A stretch of DNA of 64,000 nt from Acanthamoeba sp. SK_2022b (lineage: Eukaryota > Discosea > Longamoebia > Acanthamoebidae), in contig JANDJZ010000135.1 of assembly GCA_027943245.1 (NCBI GenBank), positions 53,694 through 117,693 of the forward strand. Direction: 5' to 3'. Both the position numbers and the translations under genes were made by a program. Of the stretch, positions 1 through 10,540 are shown one piece after another. The notes beneath the pieces were generated by a model. That model was not told where the DNA came from. It ran no database searches and was given only the letters and a program-made list of their open reading frames with translations. Numbering within the stretch: the stretch's first letter is position 1; every line of letters begins with the position of its first letter.

Positions 1-1298
1 CGTCAGTTTCGTCGCTTGTCGTTGCTTGTCCACCCCGATCGCAACCCCAACAATCCGAGGGCGAAGCTGGCCTTCGAAGAAATCAACAAGGCCCAAAAGG
101 CGCTACACGAGGCCAAGGACCTCGAGTTCTACAAAGGTGTGGTAGAGGAGGCTCGCACGCGTGTGGATGAAGAAATCAAGGTGCAAAAGAAGGACTTCAA
201 AAAGAAGAATGGCAGCGATGCGGCATTCGAAGTGGATCCTGCCAAGGTACACCTCTCCAAAGTAATCAAATCAGGATTGATTTTTTGGCGCCACGACACT
301 CATGGTGGTTCTGGCGTGGTGGTTGCGCCCTTGTTCAATTGCAGAAAGAGATCATGGTGCAAACGAAGGCCTGCCGCATCCTTGTAGATCTCGAAGAGCG
401 CCGCAAGCGAGCCATGGAGGTCGAGGCTGCCCACGAAAAGCGCATGAGGTCTGTCGCTGCCAATAGCCTTTGCGCCGCGTGTTTGCCTGCGCTGACCCCG
501 CTCTGGCGCTCGTGTTGTGCTCCTCTACACGGCGTGTCTTATTGCTCTACAGAGAAGAGGACGAGGCCAGGGCGAAGAAGAGGCGCGAGGACGCCGAGTT
601 CGAGAAGCAGTGGGAGGAGAGCCGAGAGTCGCGAGTCGGCAGCTGGCGAGACTATCAAAAGAAGGCGGTGAAGCGACGACGCGTCATCGACGAGGCCGCC
701 CCTCCCGTGCCGCCGCCACCTACATCAGCCCCTCCCCCTCCTCCCCCCGGTACGCGTTCGACGTTTTCGTGTAGCGCCGTCGTAGTTGAGGCCTCGAGCT
801 GACCTTTCGCATCGGCGATATGCGACAGGAGGCGCGCCACCTCCGCCGCCGCCGGGCGTTGCCCCGCCTCCTCCACCTTCGTCGATGCCTGCACCACCGC
901 CACCGGCCGGCCCGCCTCCTCCCTCACATCCGCCTCCTCCGCCCGCCCCCTCCTCCGCCTCCTCTACTACTACTTTGTCCTCTTCCGCCCCTCCGCCGCC
1001 CTTGCCACGTCAGCCGCCGCCTCCGCCACTCCCCTCCTCGGGCGCCGCACCGCCTCCGCCTTCCTACGCGCCGCTGCCGCCAGCGCCGCCAGTCTACTAC
1101 GCACAGGCCCAGCCCCCGGGCTTCCCAGCGTCGAGCCTGATGATGGGCGGCATCGGCGTGCCGAGCGCGAGCGCGGAGAAGAAGAAAAAGAAAAGCGAGG
1201 ACGGGGAGAGGAAGAAGAAGAAGCAGAGGATCACGTTGGGAGCCGCGATCCGTCCGCCCAAGCTCAAGGTCGAGTCGCGATCATCGGGCCCCAAATGA
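1..1298 (+). CDS. DNAJC8: DNAJC8/SPF31-like J-domain splicing protein, 5' truncated by window edge
   Basis: Exons 1-246, 345-448, 553-749 and 829-1298 join in phase to give 338 residues from the window edge; the start lies upstream. The first residues are the end of a J domain with the HPD motif (LLVHPDRNPNN). They are followed by a long basic/acidic helix, by EESRESRVGSWRDYQKK (human DNAJC8 has EESRDGRVDSWRNFQ), and by a C-terminal IRPPKLKVE block matching the human RPPKVKME end. DNAJC8 is a nuclear J-protein associated with the spliceosome and SR-protein kinase. The odd feature is a proline-rich insertion of about 110 residues (runs of PPPPPP, encoded from about 690 to 1110) between the helical core and the conserved tail, which the human protein lacks. 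The tail also has a Lys-rich stretch. Family identification is strong. Confidence 0.88.
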
Positions 1299-1842
1299 GA
1301 GCCACTCCACACACATTGACTTGCCCTTTCCCGCCCGCGCACAACGTGTTGGTATGCACTCGTTGTGTGGTTCTTTTTGGCGCTAAATCAAACAGAAAAA
1401 TATATTTATTATTCAAAAATCAAACTCAAAATCCTGTGCGATCTGGAGTTCGAACAAAAATGGGAATTCTATACTGAAAAAGGTAATTGGCTGTCAGTCG
1501 TGGTTCTCTGCTGTGCCCTGACTGTAGGTACCATTGGACGTACGTCTTATTCTGACGGAGTCCTTATTTGTAACGCGATAGTGTAGCCCCCTGCTCCTTC
1601 AGTTGCGGTGTTCTACTGGTGCGAGCGTGGTTGCCTCGGGTATTCGGATAACACTCAAGAGAGTGAGACTAGTGATCGATCAAGTGTGTGAGGTCGTCTC
1701 CCTTGCCTCGATCCGCTTCAAAGGTTTGCTCCACCTTCTCGTCTATCTGTGTTCACGCTTCCACTTCCACTCGCTCACTCAGTCTTGGTGTGCTGTCCCT
1801 AAATTCCAAACGTGCGAACTTCAACCGCAGTCCAACTAGGAG
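1299..1842. other. Intergenic, no gene seen
   Basis: Moderately AT-rich sequence between two plus-strand genes. It should hold the 3' UTR of the J-protein gene and the promoter and 5' UTR of the acidic protein. I see no convincing reading frame or RNA gene. Confidence 0.6.
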
Positions 1843-2975
1843 ATGAGCGACCCGGAACACGAGATGAAGGATGAAGAGGAGGAATCTTCCTCTCACTCCG
1901 AGAGCGACTCTGAGAGCAAATCTTCGTCGAGCTCCGGCAGAGACTCGGACAGCTCGGACAGTTCGGACAGCTCGTCCGACTCTGAGACGGAAGAGGAGGT
2001 GAAGACGGAGGAAAAGAAGCCTGTAGCTAGAGAGGAAGATAGTTCGAACATTGAAACAGACAGTAGTCACGAAGAGGGCAGTAGTGATGATGAAGAGGAA
2101 GACGACGATGACGATGACGACGACGAGGAAGAGGAGACGCAGCCCCCGCAGGCCGAGGCTCCAGCCGAAGCCAAGGACGAGGTCGCCAAGGAGGAGCCCC
2201 CTGCACCTGAGGAAAAACCTGCCGAAGCGACACAAACAGGGGCCGAGAACAAGAGCGACGACGAAGAGGACGATGATGATGAAGAGGGTTCCAGCTCCAA
2301 CGATGACGACGATGAAGAAGAGGGATCAAGCTCTGACGAAGAGAGCTCAAGCTCTGAGGAGGATCAGAGCGAGGAGGAGAAGCCTGCCGGTACCCCTCCC
2401 ATTAACTCTTCACCCACGCACGCCCACGCTCACTCCCCCCCCCCCCGTCCCTTACAGAGACTCCTGTAGCAGCTGCGGCCGAAACTGCAGCCCAGGGTAT
2501 CCCCCTCTTTTACTCTGCAGACCCTGGACCCTGAGTCCCAGCGCTTCCTAACACTCGCTTTCTTGCTTGGCGTGCAGCAGCGCCAGAGGCAAGCCCGCCC
2601 AACAACGAAAAGAAAGAGGCGGAGGAGGATGACGACGACGACGAGGAGAGTTCATCGTCGGATGAAGAGGGCGACGGTGATGACGACGATGAGGAAAGCT
2701 CGTCAGCGTCGTCGTCGTCCGCTTCGTCGTCAGAGGAGGAGGATGGTACCGACGAAGAAGAGAAGGCGGAGAAGAAGGAGAACGACAAGAAGAAGTCCAA
2801 AGAGAACGGTCACAAGAAGAAGGGAGGTGATGAGGGCGAGAACGGAAAGAAGAAGGCCAAGGCCAAGAAGGAGAAGAGTGACGAGGGCGAGAAGACCGAT
2901 GAAGAGAAGGAAAAGAAGGAGATGACGGACAACAAGGAGAAGCAGGCCAGCAAGGGTTGCTGCGTCATGATGTGA
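1843..2975 (+). CDS. Highly acidic Ser/Asp/Glu-rich protein with C-terminal CaaX box
   Basis: Exons 1843-2389, 2458-2496 and 2578-2975 join in phase to encode 327 residues. The start MSDPEHEMKDEEEESS is the first ATG after an AT-richer leader. Nearly the whole protein is low complexity: long runs of S, D and E, then a Lys/Glu-rich last third. The C-terminus is KGCCVMM: the last four residues form a CaaX box (CVMM; a terminal Met favours farnesyl transferase in known systems), with a second Cys just upstream that could be palmitoylated. This predicts a disordered, polyanionic protein tethered to a membrane. No folded domain or named family is recognised. Alternative acceptors around 2577-2580 change one residue at most. 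Confidence 0.72.
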
Positions 2976-3631
2976 GCTTACCCTCGGTCGTGGCTCCCGG
3001 CCAACAAAACCGCGACCGGTGGCGAGGCACTACACGTACGTGCTGGACCACCTCGCTCAACAGCCCCCCACCCTATCTTATCCAGAATCCCAACTTTGTG
3101 TTTCATTAGTTCCACTGTGTTGCTGAGCTCAGCAACTGCTGTCTATCCAAACAAGGATCAGTTGCTGGCCCAACTCCCCCCCTCTCAACCTCACCGGAGT
3201 TAGGGTTTTGTTTGTTTGGCGCGGGTGGGCACGCCCCTTAGCGCGAACCACAATACCTCGGGCGAAGGACAGCGATAAAGGAGCGAGCACGGGACCGGGC
3301 TTCTTTGTAAGTTTTCTATTTTCCAACACTCTGGTTTCCCACCAGCCGCGCCGTTACAGATGGTGCGGGAGGGTGCACACGAACCACTAGAGGAGACCAA
3401 CAAACTCGACGGGAAAATAAGCCGGGAACTGCGGCCTGACCCTGTGCCGCCGATCCGTGCAATTTCCACGCCACATCGCCATCATTACCAACAACAACTA
3501 AAGATGCAAAGATACAAGCGCTCACACAACGGCGATAGTGAGTTGAGAAATCATTGGTAAATGAATGAAAAATAAGAAAAATTAGTAGCCACACCAACAC
3601 TCGGCACGGCGGGTTCGCCTTCCTGTAAAAG
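2976..3631. other. Intergenic, no gene seen
   Basis: 3' UTR of the acidic-protein gene and upstream region of the ISCA2-like gene. Short open frames exist on both strands but none has codon usage or similarity that I can support. Confidence 0.55.
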
Positions 3632-4312
3632 ATGCATCGGCAATGCGTTAGTGCAAGGTCTTTCGTATTTCATCATCGGGCTTATACGGCACCTATCGTC
3701 TCCATTCATGCTCGCACTCTTCCTTCCAGTCGATCATCTTCCGCGATGAATCGCGTGGCGATCTACAGCGCCAGAACGCTCCATTTAGACACCGGCCGTG
3801 CCACGCGGGCTGCTCCTTCCGTGCAAACCCTACAGCTCACTGACCGAGCAAAGAAGGAGCACATTTTGTTGGAACAAATGATCTTTTGCATTATTTCGAT
3901 ATTGATTTATACGTTTGCGCATTTGCAGAAGCTGCGCAGCTTGACATCAAAGCGCGAGGGAGGTGCCATATTGCGTGTGGAGGTGCAGAGCGGTGGGTGC
4001 TCGGGCTTCTCTTACAAGTTCGCTGTCGAGGACAAGCCGTTGAGCGAGGAAGACATGTACCTCCCTCTGTCACACCGTTCTCTCCAACACCGCATCTTCT
4101 TGTGCGGCTCACGCGATGTCCGCATCACCCATTGCAGACTGATCGAGGATGACGGTGCTCGAGTGGTGGTGGACGATGTGTCGCTGCCCCTGATCAATGG
4201 CTCGACGCTCGACTGGGACGAGAAGCTGATCGGATCCAAGTTCCAGATGCTCGCCAACCCTCACGCTGCGGGCGAGTGTGGCTGCAAATACTCCTTCACG
4301 CCCAAGGACTGA
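3632..4312 (+). CDS. ISCA2: ISCA2-like A-type iron-sulfur cluster assembly protein, mitochondrial
   Basis: Exons 3632-3867, 3940-4056 and 4138-4312 keep phase with GT-AG introns of 72 and 81 bases. The mature part matches ISCA2: LRVEVQSGGCSGFSYKF, DGARVVVDD, then GECGCKYSF. These carry the three conserved cysteines (GGCSGF and CxC) that bind iron or a cluster. ISCA2 acts in mitochondria with ISCA1 and IBA57 to build [4Fe-4S] clusters. The first 70 or so residues are rich in R, S and A and poor in acidic residues, as expected for a matrix presequence. A second in-frame ATG at 3746 (MNRVAIYSARTLHLD) also begins a good presequence, so the start is uncertain. Reading through intron 1 stays open, but the segment is AT-rich and intron-like. 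Confidence 0.87.
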   Translation: MHRQCVSARSFVFHHRAYTAPIVSIHARTLPSSRSSSAMNRVAIYSARTLHLDTGRATRAAPSVQTLQLTDRAKKEHILLEQMIFCIISILIYTFAHLQKLRSLTSKREGGAILRVEVQSGGCSGFSYKFAVEDKPLSEEDMYLPLSHRSLQHRIFLCGSRDVRITHCRLIEDDGARVVVDDVSLPLINGSTLDWDEKLIGSKFQMLANPHAAGECGCKYSFTPKD

Positions 4313-4678
4313 GCCCACAGGAGCTTGGTGCCTGTCTTCATCTCCACAACAACACATTGTAAAAACGTTTCTCGCTCTTTGCTCGTGCAGAAGCCTCCCA
4401 GTCTTGCAAGCTGTGGGGTAAGCAAGAGGCTCCTAAAGGAGTGGCTTGAAATGAGAAGGCCTTGAACACAGGCATGCCCTATCCAAAACCTGTGTGGATA
4501 GGTAGGCCAGCTAATGTTTTGGATAGAAAGACCACCATAATTTCCACATGGTGAATGGATACCACATCCCACTAACACTGACTGGCGTTCAATAGGTCCC
4601 TCAACTGGAAAGAACCTGCTCTCACCCAATCATGTCACATGTGGCATCAGGCATGCACGGGAGAGGAGCTAAAAGGAA
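4313..4678. other. Intergenic 3' of ISCA2-like gene
   Basis: No gene seen. About 40 bases next to the tRNA-Tyr 3' end (from about 4645) closely resemble the flank of the second tRNA-Tyr copy at about 19680-19714. Confidence 0.5.
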
Positions 4679-4774
4679 TCCGGCTGCCCGGACTCGAACC
4701 AGGAACCGATAGATGACTACCGAGGTAATGATCAAGACTACAGTCTACCGCGCTACCAATTGCGCCACAGCCGG
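4679..4774 (-). tRNA. tRNA-Tyr (GTA) with intron
   Basis: Read on the minus strand: 7-bp acceptor CCGGCTG/CAGCCGG with discriminator A, D-arm, anticodon stem GTAGA/TCTAT with loop CTGTAGA (anticodon GTA) and a normal T-arm. A 23-base intron sits one base after the anticodon, the canonical position for eukaryotic tRNA introns. Copies occur at 19715-19810 and 21328-21423. Confidence 0.95.
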
Positions 4775-5250
4775 TTGGTATAGAGAGGACGTGTGACCCT
4801 AACATAAAATGCCGTCATAAGTACCATCATGCTGGCAATCTCCCATTCCAGTTGAAGGAAAATGTTTTTTTAACCAATAAAACACAATACAGGGCATTGT
4901 TGCCATGTTGCCAAGGGAGAAGAACAACAATGCTACAGAATAACACAAGAATTTTTGAAAAATATGAGATAGGCTGGTGGACAGGTTGCTTTGACAAGAG
5001 TGAAAGAGCATGAAGGAAATTTCGTGTTTTTTTAAAAAAAAAACAAAAAAAACAGGAAATTAGCTGGTCCTATTGCTCCTTGACTTGGAAACTGTAGGAT
5101 TAAGATGAATATACTGTTGGATTTGCAGATGGAGCAGGCCCTTTGGGCAGGCAAATTTCACAAGAGAACTTAAGAACTGGCACACAGGCCCCCAGTTGGT
5201 CTGGAACTGTAGGTCAATACAGCTGTTTCAAGTCACCCTAGAATAACATG

Positions 5251-5323
5251 GGGGGCGTAGTTCAATTGGTAGAGCGTCTGACTCCAGATCAGAAGGTTGC
5301 GTGTTCAAGTCACGTCGTCCTCA
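5251..5323 (+). tRNA. tRNA-Trp (CCA)
   Basis: 73-base cloverleaf: acceptor GGGGGCG with CGTCCTC, anticodon stem TCTGA/TCAGA, loop CTCCAGA giving anticodon CCA, T-loop TTCAAGT, discriminator A. It is the first of five tRNA-Trp copies in this window. Confidence 0.95.
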
Positions 5324-5399
5324 TAATTATCCTTTTCTTTGCCTTCCCCATCTGCACTGGCGGCACGCAACATTCATGGTTTTTGTGGCTTTGGCAGCA

Positions 5400-5471
5400 A
5401 GGCCTGTGGCCCAATGGAAAGGCGTCTGACTACGAATCAGGAGATTCTGGGTTCGACCCCCAGCAGGCCTG
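5400..5471 (+). tRNA. tRNA-Arg (ACG)
   Basis: 72-base cloverleaf with a perfect acceptor AGGCCTG/CAGGCCT, anticodon loop CTACGAA (anticodon ACG), T-arm CTGGG/CCCAG and discriminator G. Confidence 0.93.
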
Positions 5472-5755
5472 TAGCTTTCTTTTTTTTTATTCATCACATG
5501 GTTTGTCAGGCTGGGCAAACTGTTTACATTATGGCCTCCATGCTGGTTGGGTAGCTTTTATGGAGCCTGTGGCCTTTCCTCAACCAGTTGTGCCCACTGG
5601 GACTGTGACAGTTTTAACATGTGTGGTGGTTGTTTGGGTCAGTGCATTGTCCATATTGCAGAACAAGCATGGACAGCCAATCTCCTCTGTCCTCCAGTTG
5701 CACTGGAACCCACTGGTCACGCAGCACCAGTCCAGCGTCAGGGCAAATAAAAGAT
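5472..5755. other. Spacer between tRNA-Arg and tRNA-Val
   Basis: No gene seen. A T-run directly after the tRNA-Arg gene (from about 5479) could end RNA polymerase III transcription. Confidence 0.5.
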
Positions 5756-5827
5756 TGGTTTCACTGGGGTTCGAACCCAGGACCTACTGCGTGTGAGGCA
5801 GACGTGATACCACTACACCATGAAACC
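5756..5827 (-). tRNA. tRNA-Val (CAC)
   Basis: Minus-strand cloverleaf: acceptor GGTTTCA/TGAAACC, anticodon loop CTCACAC (anticodon CAC), T-arm CTGGG/CCCAG, discriminator A. The outermost anticodon-stem pair is mismatched. Confidence 0.93.
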
Positions 5828-6541
5828 ACCTTGGAGCTAATGTTTGAGACAAAGCTTTTGGTGCGAATATGTGACAGGTATTTGATTTATATCAAGCCTT
5901 TTTTCAACCAGGTTGCCACGAAAATTCATAGCCAATAGCAACTTTTGCGGAGACTAAGAAAATCATGCTCTCACCTTTTGAGTGAATTTAGTTTTCTTAC
6001 TGATTTCCCCCAAGTCTGTTGTTTCCAGTCCTGCAGATGACATTTTGTGCCCTAATCACTTCATGTGGTAGCCTTAGTAATGAGGCATTTCTGGAATGTC
6101 CTCCAGTCTGCAGACCATAAAAACCATGGGTGGCTGGCAGCATTCTTCTTTGCTCCCCCTGTGTGAGCAAGGGGCTGTCCTGGAGGACATTCTGGAGATG
6201 CCTATTGCAGGACCTTCCTCTGGCACCTGCGTTTGAAAGAGCCTACTAGACCATGAAATAACCAGGCAGAGGCACACAAGATATGGAGGTGATACTGGCG
6301 TCATAGCTGTTCATGTGAAGTGCAGGTTCCTATTGGTCAAAGCCATCACCATAATTACTGCACCATCATGCTGGTGCACATACCACATTCCTTGTAGACA
6401 GTTTGGGATTCTGTAATTATCAAAATATGTTGTCACATCAAGGTATGCGTGTCAGTGCATGTCAAGTTACCAGTGTACACCTCTTGGGCTCTCCACACAG
6501 TGTGAAATTTGTCACCAACATCGGATGGAAAAAGAGAGGAG
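5828..6541. other. Gene-poor AT-richer spacer
   Basis: No gene or RNA recognised. A short imperfect inverted repeat (ctggaggacattctgg near 6178 and ccagaatgtcctccag-like sequence near 6090) is the only structure noted. Confidence 0.4.
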
Positions 6542-6623
6542 TGAACGGAGTGGGATTTGAACCCACGCATCCGAAGATAACAGTGCCTTAAACTGTCGCC
6601 TTAGACCGCTCGGCCATCCGTCC
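6542..6623 (-). tRNA. tRNA-Leu (AAG)
   Basis: Minus-strand class II tRNA with a variable arm: acceptor GGACGGA/TCCGTTC, Leu-type D-arm (TGGCCGAGCGGTCTAAGGC), anticodon stem ACAGT/ACTGT with loop TTAAGGC (anticodon AAG), discriminator A. Confidence 0.94.
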
Positions 6624-8040
6624 TGCACATATTACCTTATGGACAATGTATATGTTGGCTTTGTTGCTGGGTGGTCGTCTTGGTTTTCAGCTCCACTTTT
6701 CCGTCATCATGAGGAAAGCTGGCAGTAATAAGATGGTGATATTTCAGAAGACCTGGCTGTACACCAGCCAGTGACACTAACTCAACATATTCTTTTTCTC
6801 TGCTGCAGATATATGGTGGTAGGCCAAATGCCTGCTGATTTGGCAAGGTGGCAAATAAGGTGCCACAGCCAAGCATGGTGCAGGTAGAGGGAGCGTCTCT
6901 GAAGGCCATGGTTGATGAAGCCAGGAATGCCAAGGTCTTTCACCCTTTCATTGCTCTGCACCAATCTGCACTCATCATGACCATGCTCTGGTAGTTGTTG
7001 ATGCCAGCCAGGTCAGGTGCAGGTGTAGGCACTGCTTGGAGGCATTATCTCCCCAAGTAAAACCACCAGTCATTTTAGAGTTGATTTTGATGTCAAGATA
7101 TTCTGCATATCCTATGTTTACAATTCTTGTTGCCATTGCAACAACTTGGATTGTATCACTGTATAACTGTGTATTGTTGAGGAGGTGTGATATGACCTGA
7201 CCTTTACATCATCTGTATGGTTTGCCATGCTGCTATCAATGATGGTGGCTGCTGGACTGTCATAGGTGCGCTGAGAATATCATTCTGAATAAGAGGAATT
7301 TGGTGGGACAGTCCATACCATTACTCAGACACAGAACCTTAAGGCAGATGCATTTTACCAATGTCATTCTAATCTCCCTGTCCTGTCATATTTTAGCTGC
7401 ACCAGCTACTCCACCCATCAGCAATGATTGGGCATTGCATAGACAAAAAAAAAAAAAAAAACACCAATGTTAAGACTTATTTGAAGCGATCCTCCTCCCT
7501 ATCATGGTGCTTGTAGGAAGAGGTGGAAGAAGAGGATGAGGATGAGGAAGACGAATGGCGCTTTTGCTGGGGTAGGATTCCTCTCCCTCTTCTTGCTGCA
7601 CATCTCCTGAAAGTCATAATCATGTTACCACTTACATACAAAAATGAATGGATTATGATGTTGTGTATGGAGATTGTCTACAGATGCTACCGCTTGTGCT
7701 TGTGATTGAGTTGTAATCCATTCATTTTTGTATGTAAGCATCCTAAGATTGAGTTGTGATCCATTCATTTTTGTATGTAAGCATCCTCCAATAGGTTGAT
7801 TTTTGGTTGTGTCAAATTCACATGAACTTCTCCTACATACATCACCATTGCCATGCCTATGGACTTACCATTTTTTGTGTGGTGTGTCAGTTCAGATGTC
7901 ATGCTCCCAATTCTTCCAACATATATATGCCCATGATTGTGACCAAGGATCACCTCTACAAGCTCTATTGGTGAGCAATGATGCAGCAGGGCTACCAATG
8001 GTCTGATTAAGCCATTGACCTTCTTTAAGCTCTTTCACAC
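6624..8040. other. Gene-poor AT-rich spacer
   Basis: No supportable coding sequence. It contains a poly-A run at about 7447-7460 and the small repeat cluster at 7634-7787, listed separately. Confidence 0.5.
7634..7787. repeat. Two ~40-base tandem repeats plus an inverted partial copy
   Basis: The unit containing atccattcatttttgtatg and taagcatcct occurs twice in tandem (about 7706-7745 and 7747-7787). Its core occurs inverted at about 7634-7661 (tacatacaaaaatgaatgga). The inverted copy and first direct copy could form a stem with a loop of about 55 bases. Confidence 0.8.
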
Positions 8041-8290
8041 AGAGCACAAGAACGTCAAGTTGCCCAAGTTCTGTGTCCTGGACCCCAGCTCGGTGGAGTG
8101 CTGGATGTGCCCGCCCGGTTACTGCTCACAAGGTGGGAGTCCATGGAACACCACCTGCGCCGCCTGGGTGAGAGGGCGTGCTGTGCGGCCAGTGCTGGGA
8201 GGGCTACAGCAAAGCCTTTGGGACTGCCGCGTGCGTGCCCGACCGGTTGTGCGACACTGTACGCTGAAAAGGGGGCTTAAACCAGCACTG
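8041..8290 (+). pseudogene. Decayed Cys-rich extracellular domain fragment
   Basis: One frame reads CWMCPPGYCSQGG and then breaks. A second frame continues with LCGQCWEGYSKAFGTAACV and PDRLC before a stop. The pattern of cysteines and the GQC-EGYS-A-G motif resembles the Cys-rich segment just outside the membrane in large adhesion/receptor-like proteins of protists and invertebrates. A frameshift, no start and no open flanks mark it as a relic; a badly interrupted gene with introns is a less likely alternative. Confidence 0.5.
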
Positions 8291-8639
8291 CAGCCCAGAC
8301 AGACAGCGTTTAAGGTATGGTGTTGAGGTGCAAGGTGTGATGGCGAGCAGTGGCGTGGTCTGTGTGGTGCTCAGTTACGTGGTTTCTTTTGGCATAGTGG
8401 TGGGTTATCCATGATGTGGATTTTGGTGTGAAGCATCTGGAAAAGTTTGGGTGGTCGACTAATTGCCTGGTCAACGGCAGCAAAGTCACCCAGCAGTGGT
8501 GGCGGCTGGTTGCCTGGTTGGCCATCATGATGTCAACACCACAACACCACCACCCCACCACCACAACAGCACCACAACAGCACCACACCATCACTACAAT
8601 ACCACCACAACCACACCAGACCCCACCACAACACCACCA

Positions 8640-8970
8640 CAGCCTCTTTGCCATCCTCGTCCTCTTCCTCGCCTACATCTTCTACTTCCTTTGGCCAACC
8701 AGACTGCCCTCCTGTGGGGCCAGACCACTTCCTCACCTTTGGCTTGTTCCTTATCCTTGGATACGTTGTACCACTACATCTTCTTCACCATCCTGCTTGC
8801 CATGCTGTTCTTTAACTACCTTGTTAAGAGCTGGAAGGCCAAGCAGATTGGCACTGCCATCATCATCCTCTCTGCCACCTGGCACTCCTGGTACTTCGTG
8901 CCCTTCACCTAGAGCATGGAGGTCATGGCCAAGGAGGCCAACAGGATGGAGTGGCTTGAGCATGTAAAAA
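8640..8970 (+). pseudogene. Membrane-protein gene fragment within low-complexity DNA
   Basis: Hydrophobic segments lie in two frames: FAILVLFLAYIFYFLW, then IFFTILLAMLFFNYLV followed by KSWKAKQIGTAIIILSATW and an in-frame TAG at about 8910. After the TAG the frame continues as MEVMAKEANRMEWLEHV. Codon use is normal for coding DNA, unlike the CAC/GTG DNA on both sides. I do not recognise the family. The frame change and stop suggest a broken gene; undetected introns are possible. Confidence 0.4.
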
Positions 8971-10267
8971 CCGCCATTCATGGAATACCATAACATGGTG
9001 TGGTGTTGTGGTGTTGGTATAAAGTTGGAGTATGTTGAGATCACCACCACAAACACCACCACACCATCAAAACCACAACAACACCATATCATCACCATAA
9101 CAACAGCATCATGGTTGTGCTGTTGTGGTGATATTGTGGTAGTGATGTTGACAATGTGGTTGTGTTGTAGTGGTGTGATGTTGTTGTGGTTTTGTGGTGG
9201 TTGTGGTTGTGATGTGGTGGTATTGTTGGTGTGGTGTTGTGTTGTTATGGTGTAGATGGTGGGGTGCTGATGTTATGGTGGTGTGTTCTTGTGGTGGAGA
9301 TGTGGTGATGTTGTGGTGATGGTGTGGTGTTGTGGGCCATTATGGTAACAGTGTGCATGTGCAGTGCCACTCAAGTCCCACAGGCAGAGGTGGTGTTGTG
9401 GTTGCGATGATGCTGTGGAATGGTGGTGTTGGTGTGATGTTGGTGATGGTGTTGTGATGTTTTGATGTTCTGGGTTGTTGAGATGCTGTAGTGGTGAGGT
9501 GGTATTGTGGTGGAGATCTTGTGATGCTGTAGTGGTGTTGTGGTGCGATGTTGTTGAGGTGTTGAGGTGTTGTGTCTGATGGTAGTGATGTGGTATTGTT
9601 GTCACAAGAGTTTCTTCCGCTGCACAACCACAACACTACAACACAACAAAACCACAACATCACCACACCACCACCACAACAACACCACAACACCACCACC
9701 ACACCACTACAACAACAACACCACCACAACACCACCACAACATAACAATATTAACACACCACACACCTCACCACAGCAACACTAAAGACAACCAAAACAG
9801 CACAATAACACCACCACAACACCACACTACAACTACACCACCACAACACCACCACAACACCACCACCACACCATCACCACAACACCACAACCACCACTAC
9901 AACATCACCAGAACACCATAACATCACCACAACACCACAACAACATCACCACAACACCACAACACCACAACAACAGCACCACAATACCACAATATCACCA
10001 CAAAACTAGAACACCACAATCACCACAACATCACCACATCACCACAACATCATCACAACATCACCACCCCACCACCACTACACCTCCACAACATCACCAC
10101 AACATCACCACAAAATCATCACCACAACCACAGCACAGCAACACACACCATCACCACACCATCACCGCAACACTACATCACAACACATCACTAACACCAT
10201 CCCAACCACACCAATCCCACAAAACCACAACAACACCATAACACAACACTACACCACACCACCACAA

Positions 10268-10508
10268 CATCACCACACCACACCACACCACGCCACACCA
10301 CACCACACCACACCACACCACACCACACCACACCACACCACACCACACCACACCACACCACACCACACCACACCACACCACACCATCATCACACCACACC
10401 CACACCACACCGCACCACACCGCACCGCACCACACCACACCACACCACACCACACCACACCACACCACACCACACCACACCACACCACACCACACCACAC
10501 CACACCAC
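10268..10508. repeat. Pentanucleotide (CCACA)n tandem array
   Basis: About 240 bases of nearly pure CCACA units, interrupted around 10386-10430 by variants (catcatcac, CCGCA). The opposite strand reads TGTGG, a G-rich pattern. Confidence 0.95.
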
Positions 10509-10540
10509 CACAACACCACCACCTCATCTATACCATCACA

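Larger units (their letters stand above)
8520..10540. repeat. Long CACCA / GTGGT low-complexity domain
   Basis: Between about 8520 and 8650 and again from about 9610 to 10540, the plus strand is built almost only of CAC, CAA and CCA words. From about 9000 to 9600 it is built of the complementary GTG, TTG and GTT words. The switch at about 9605-9630 makes the region a large degenerate inverted structure. It is non-coding in any sensible way. Confidence 0.85.

Noticed and set aside
1843..2300. Ser-rich and Leu-rich antisense frames over the acidic protein
   Set aside because: They are mirrors of the GAA/GAC/TCG repeats; no independent start or splice support.
3857..3928. Intron of the ISCA2-like gene beginning directly after the AKK codons
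   Set aside because: It would need a GA donor. A GT-AG pair (3868-3939) keeps phase and gives a normal IscA alignment.
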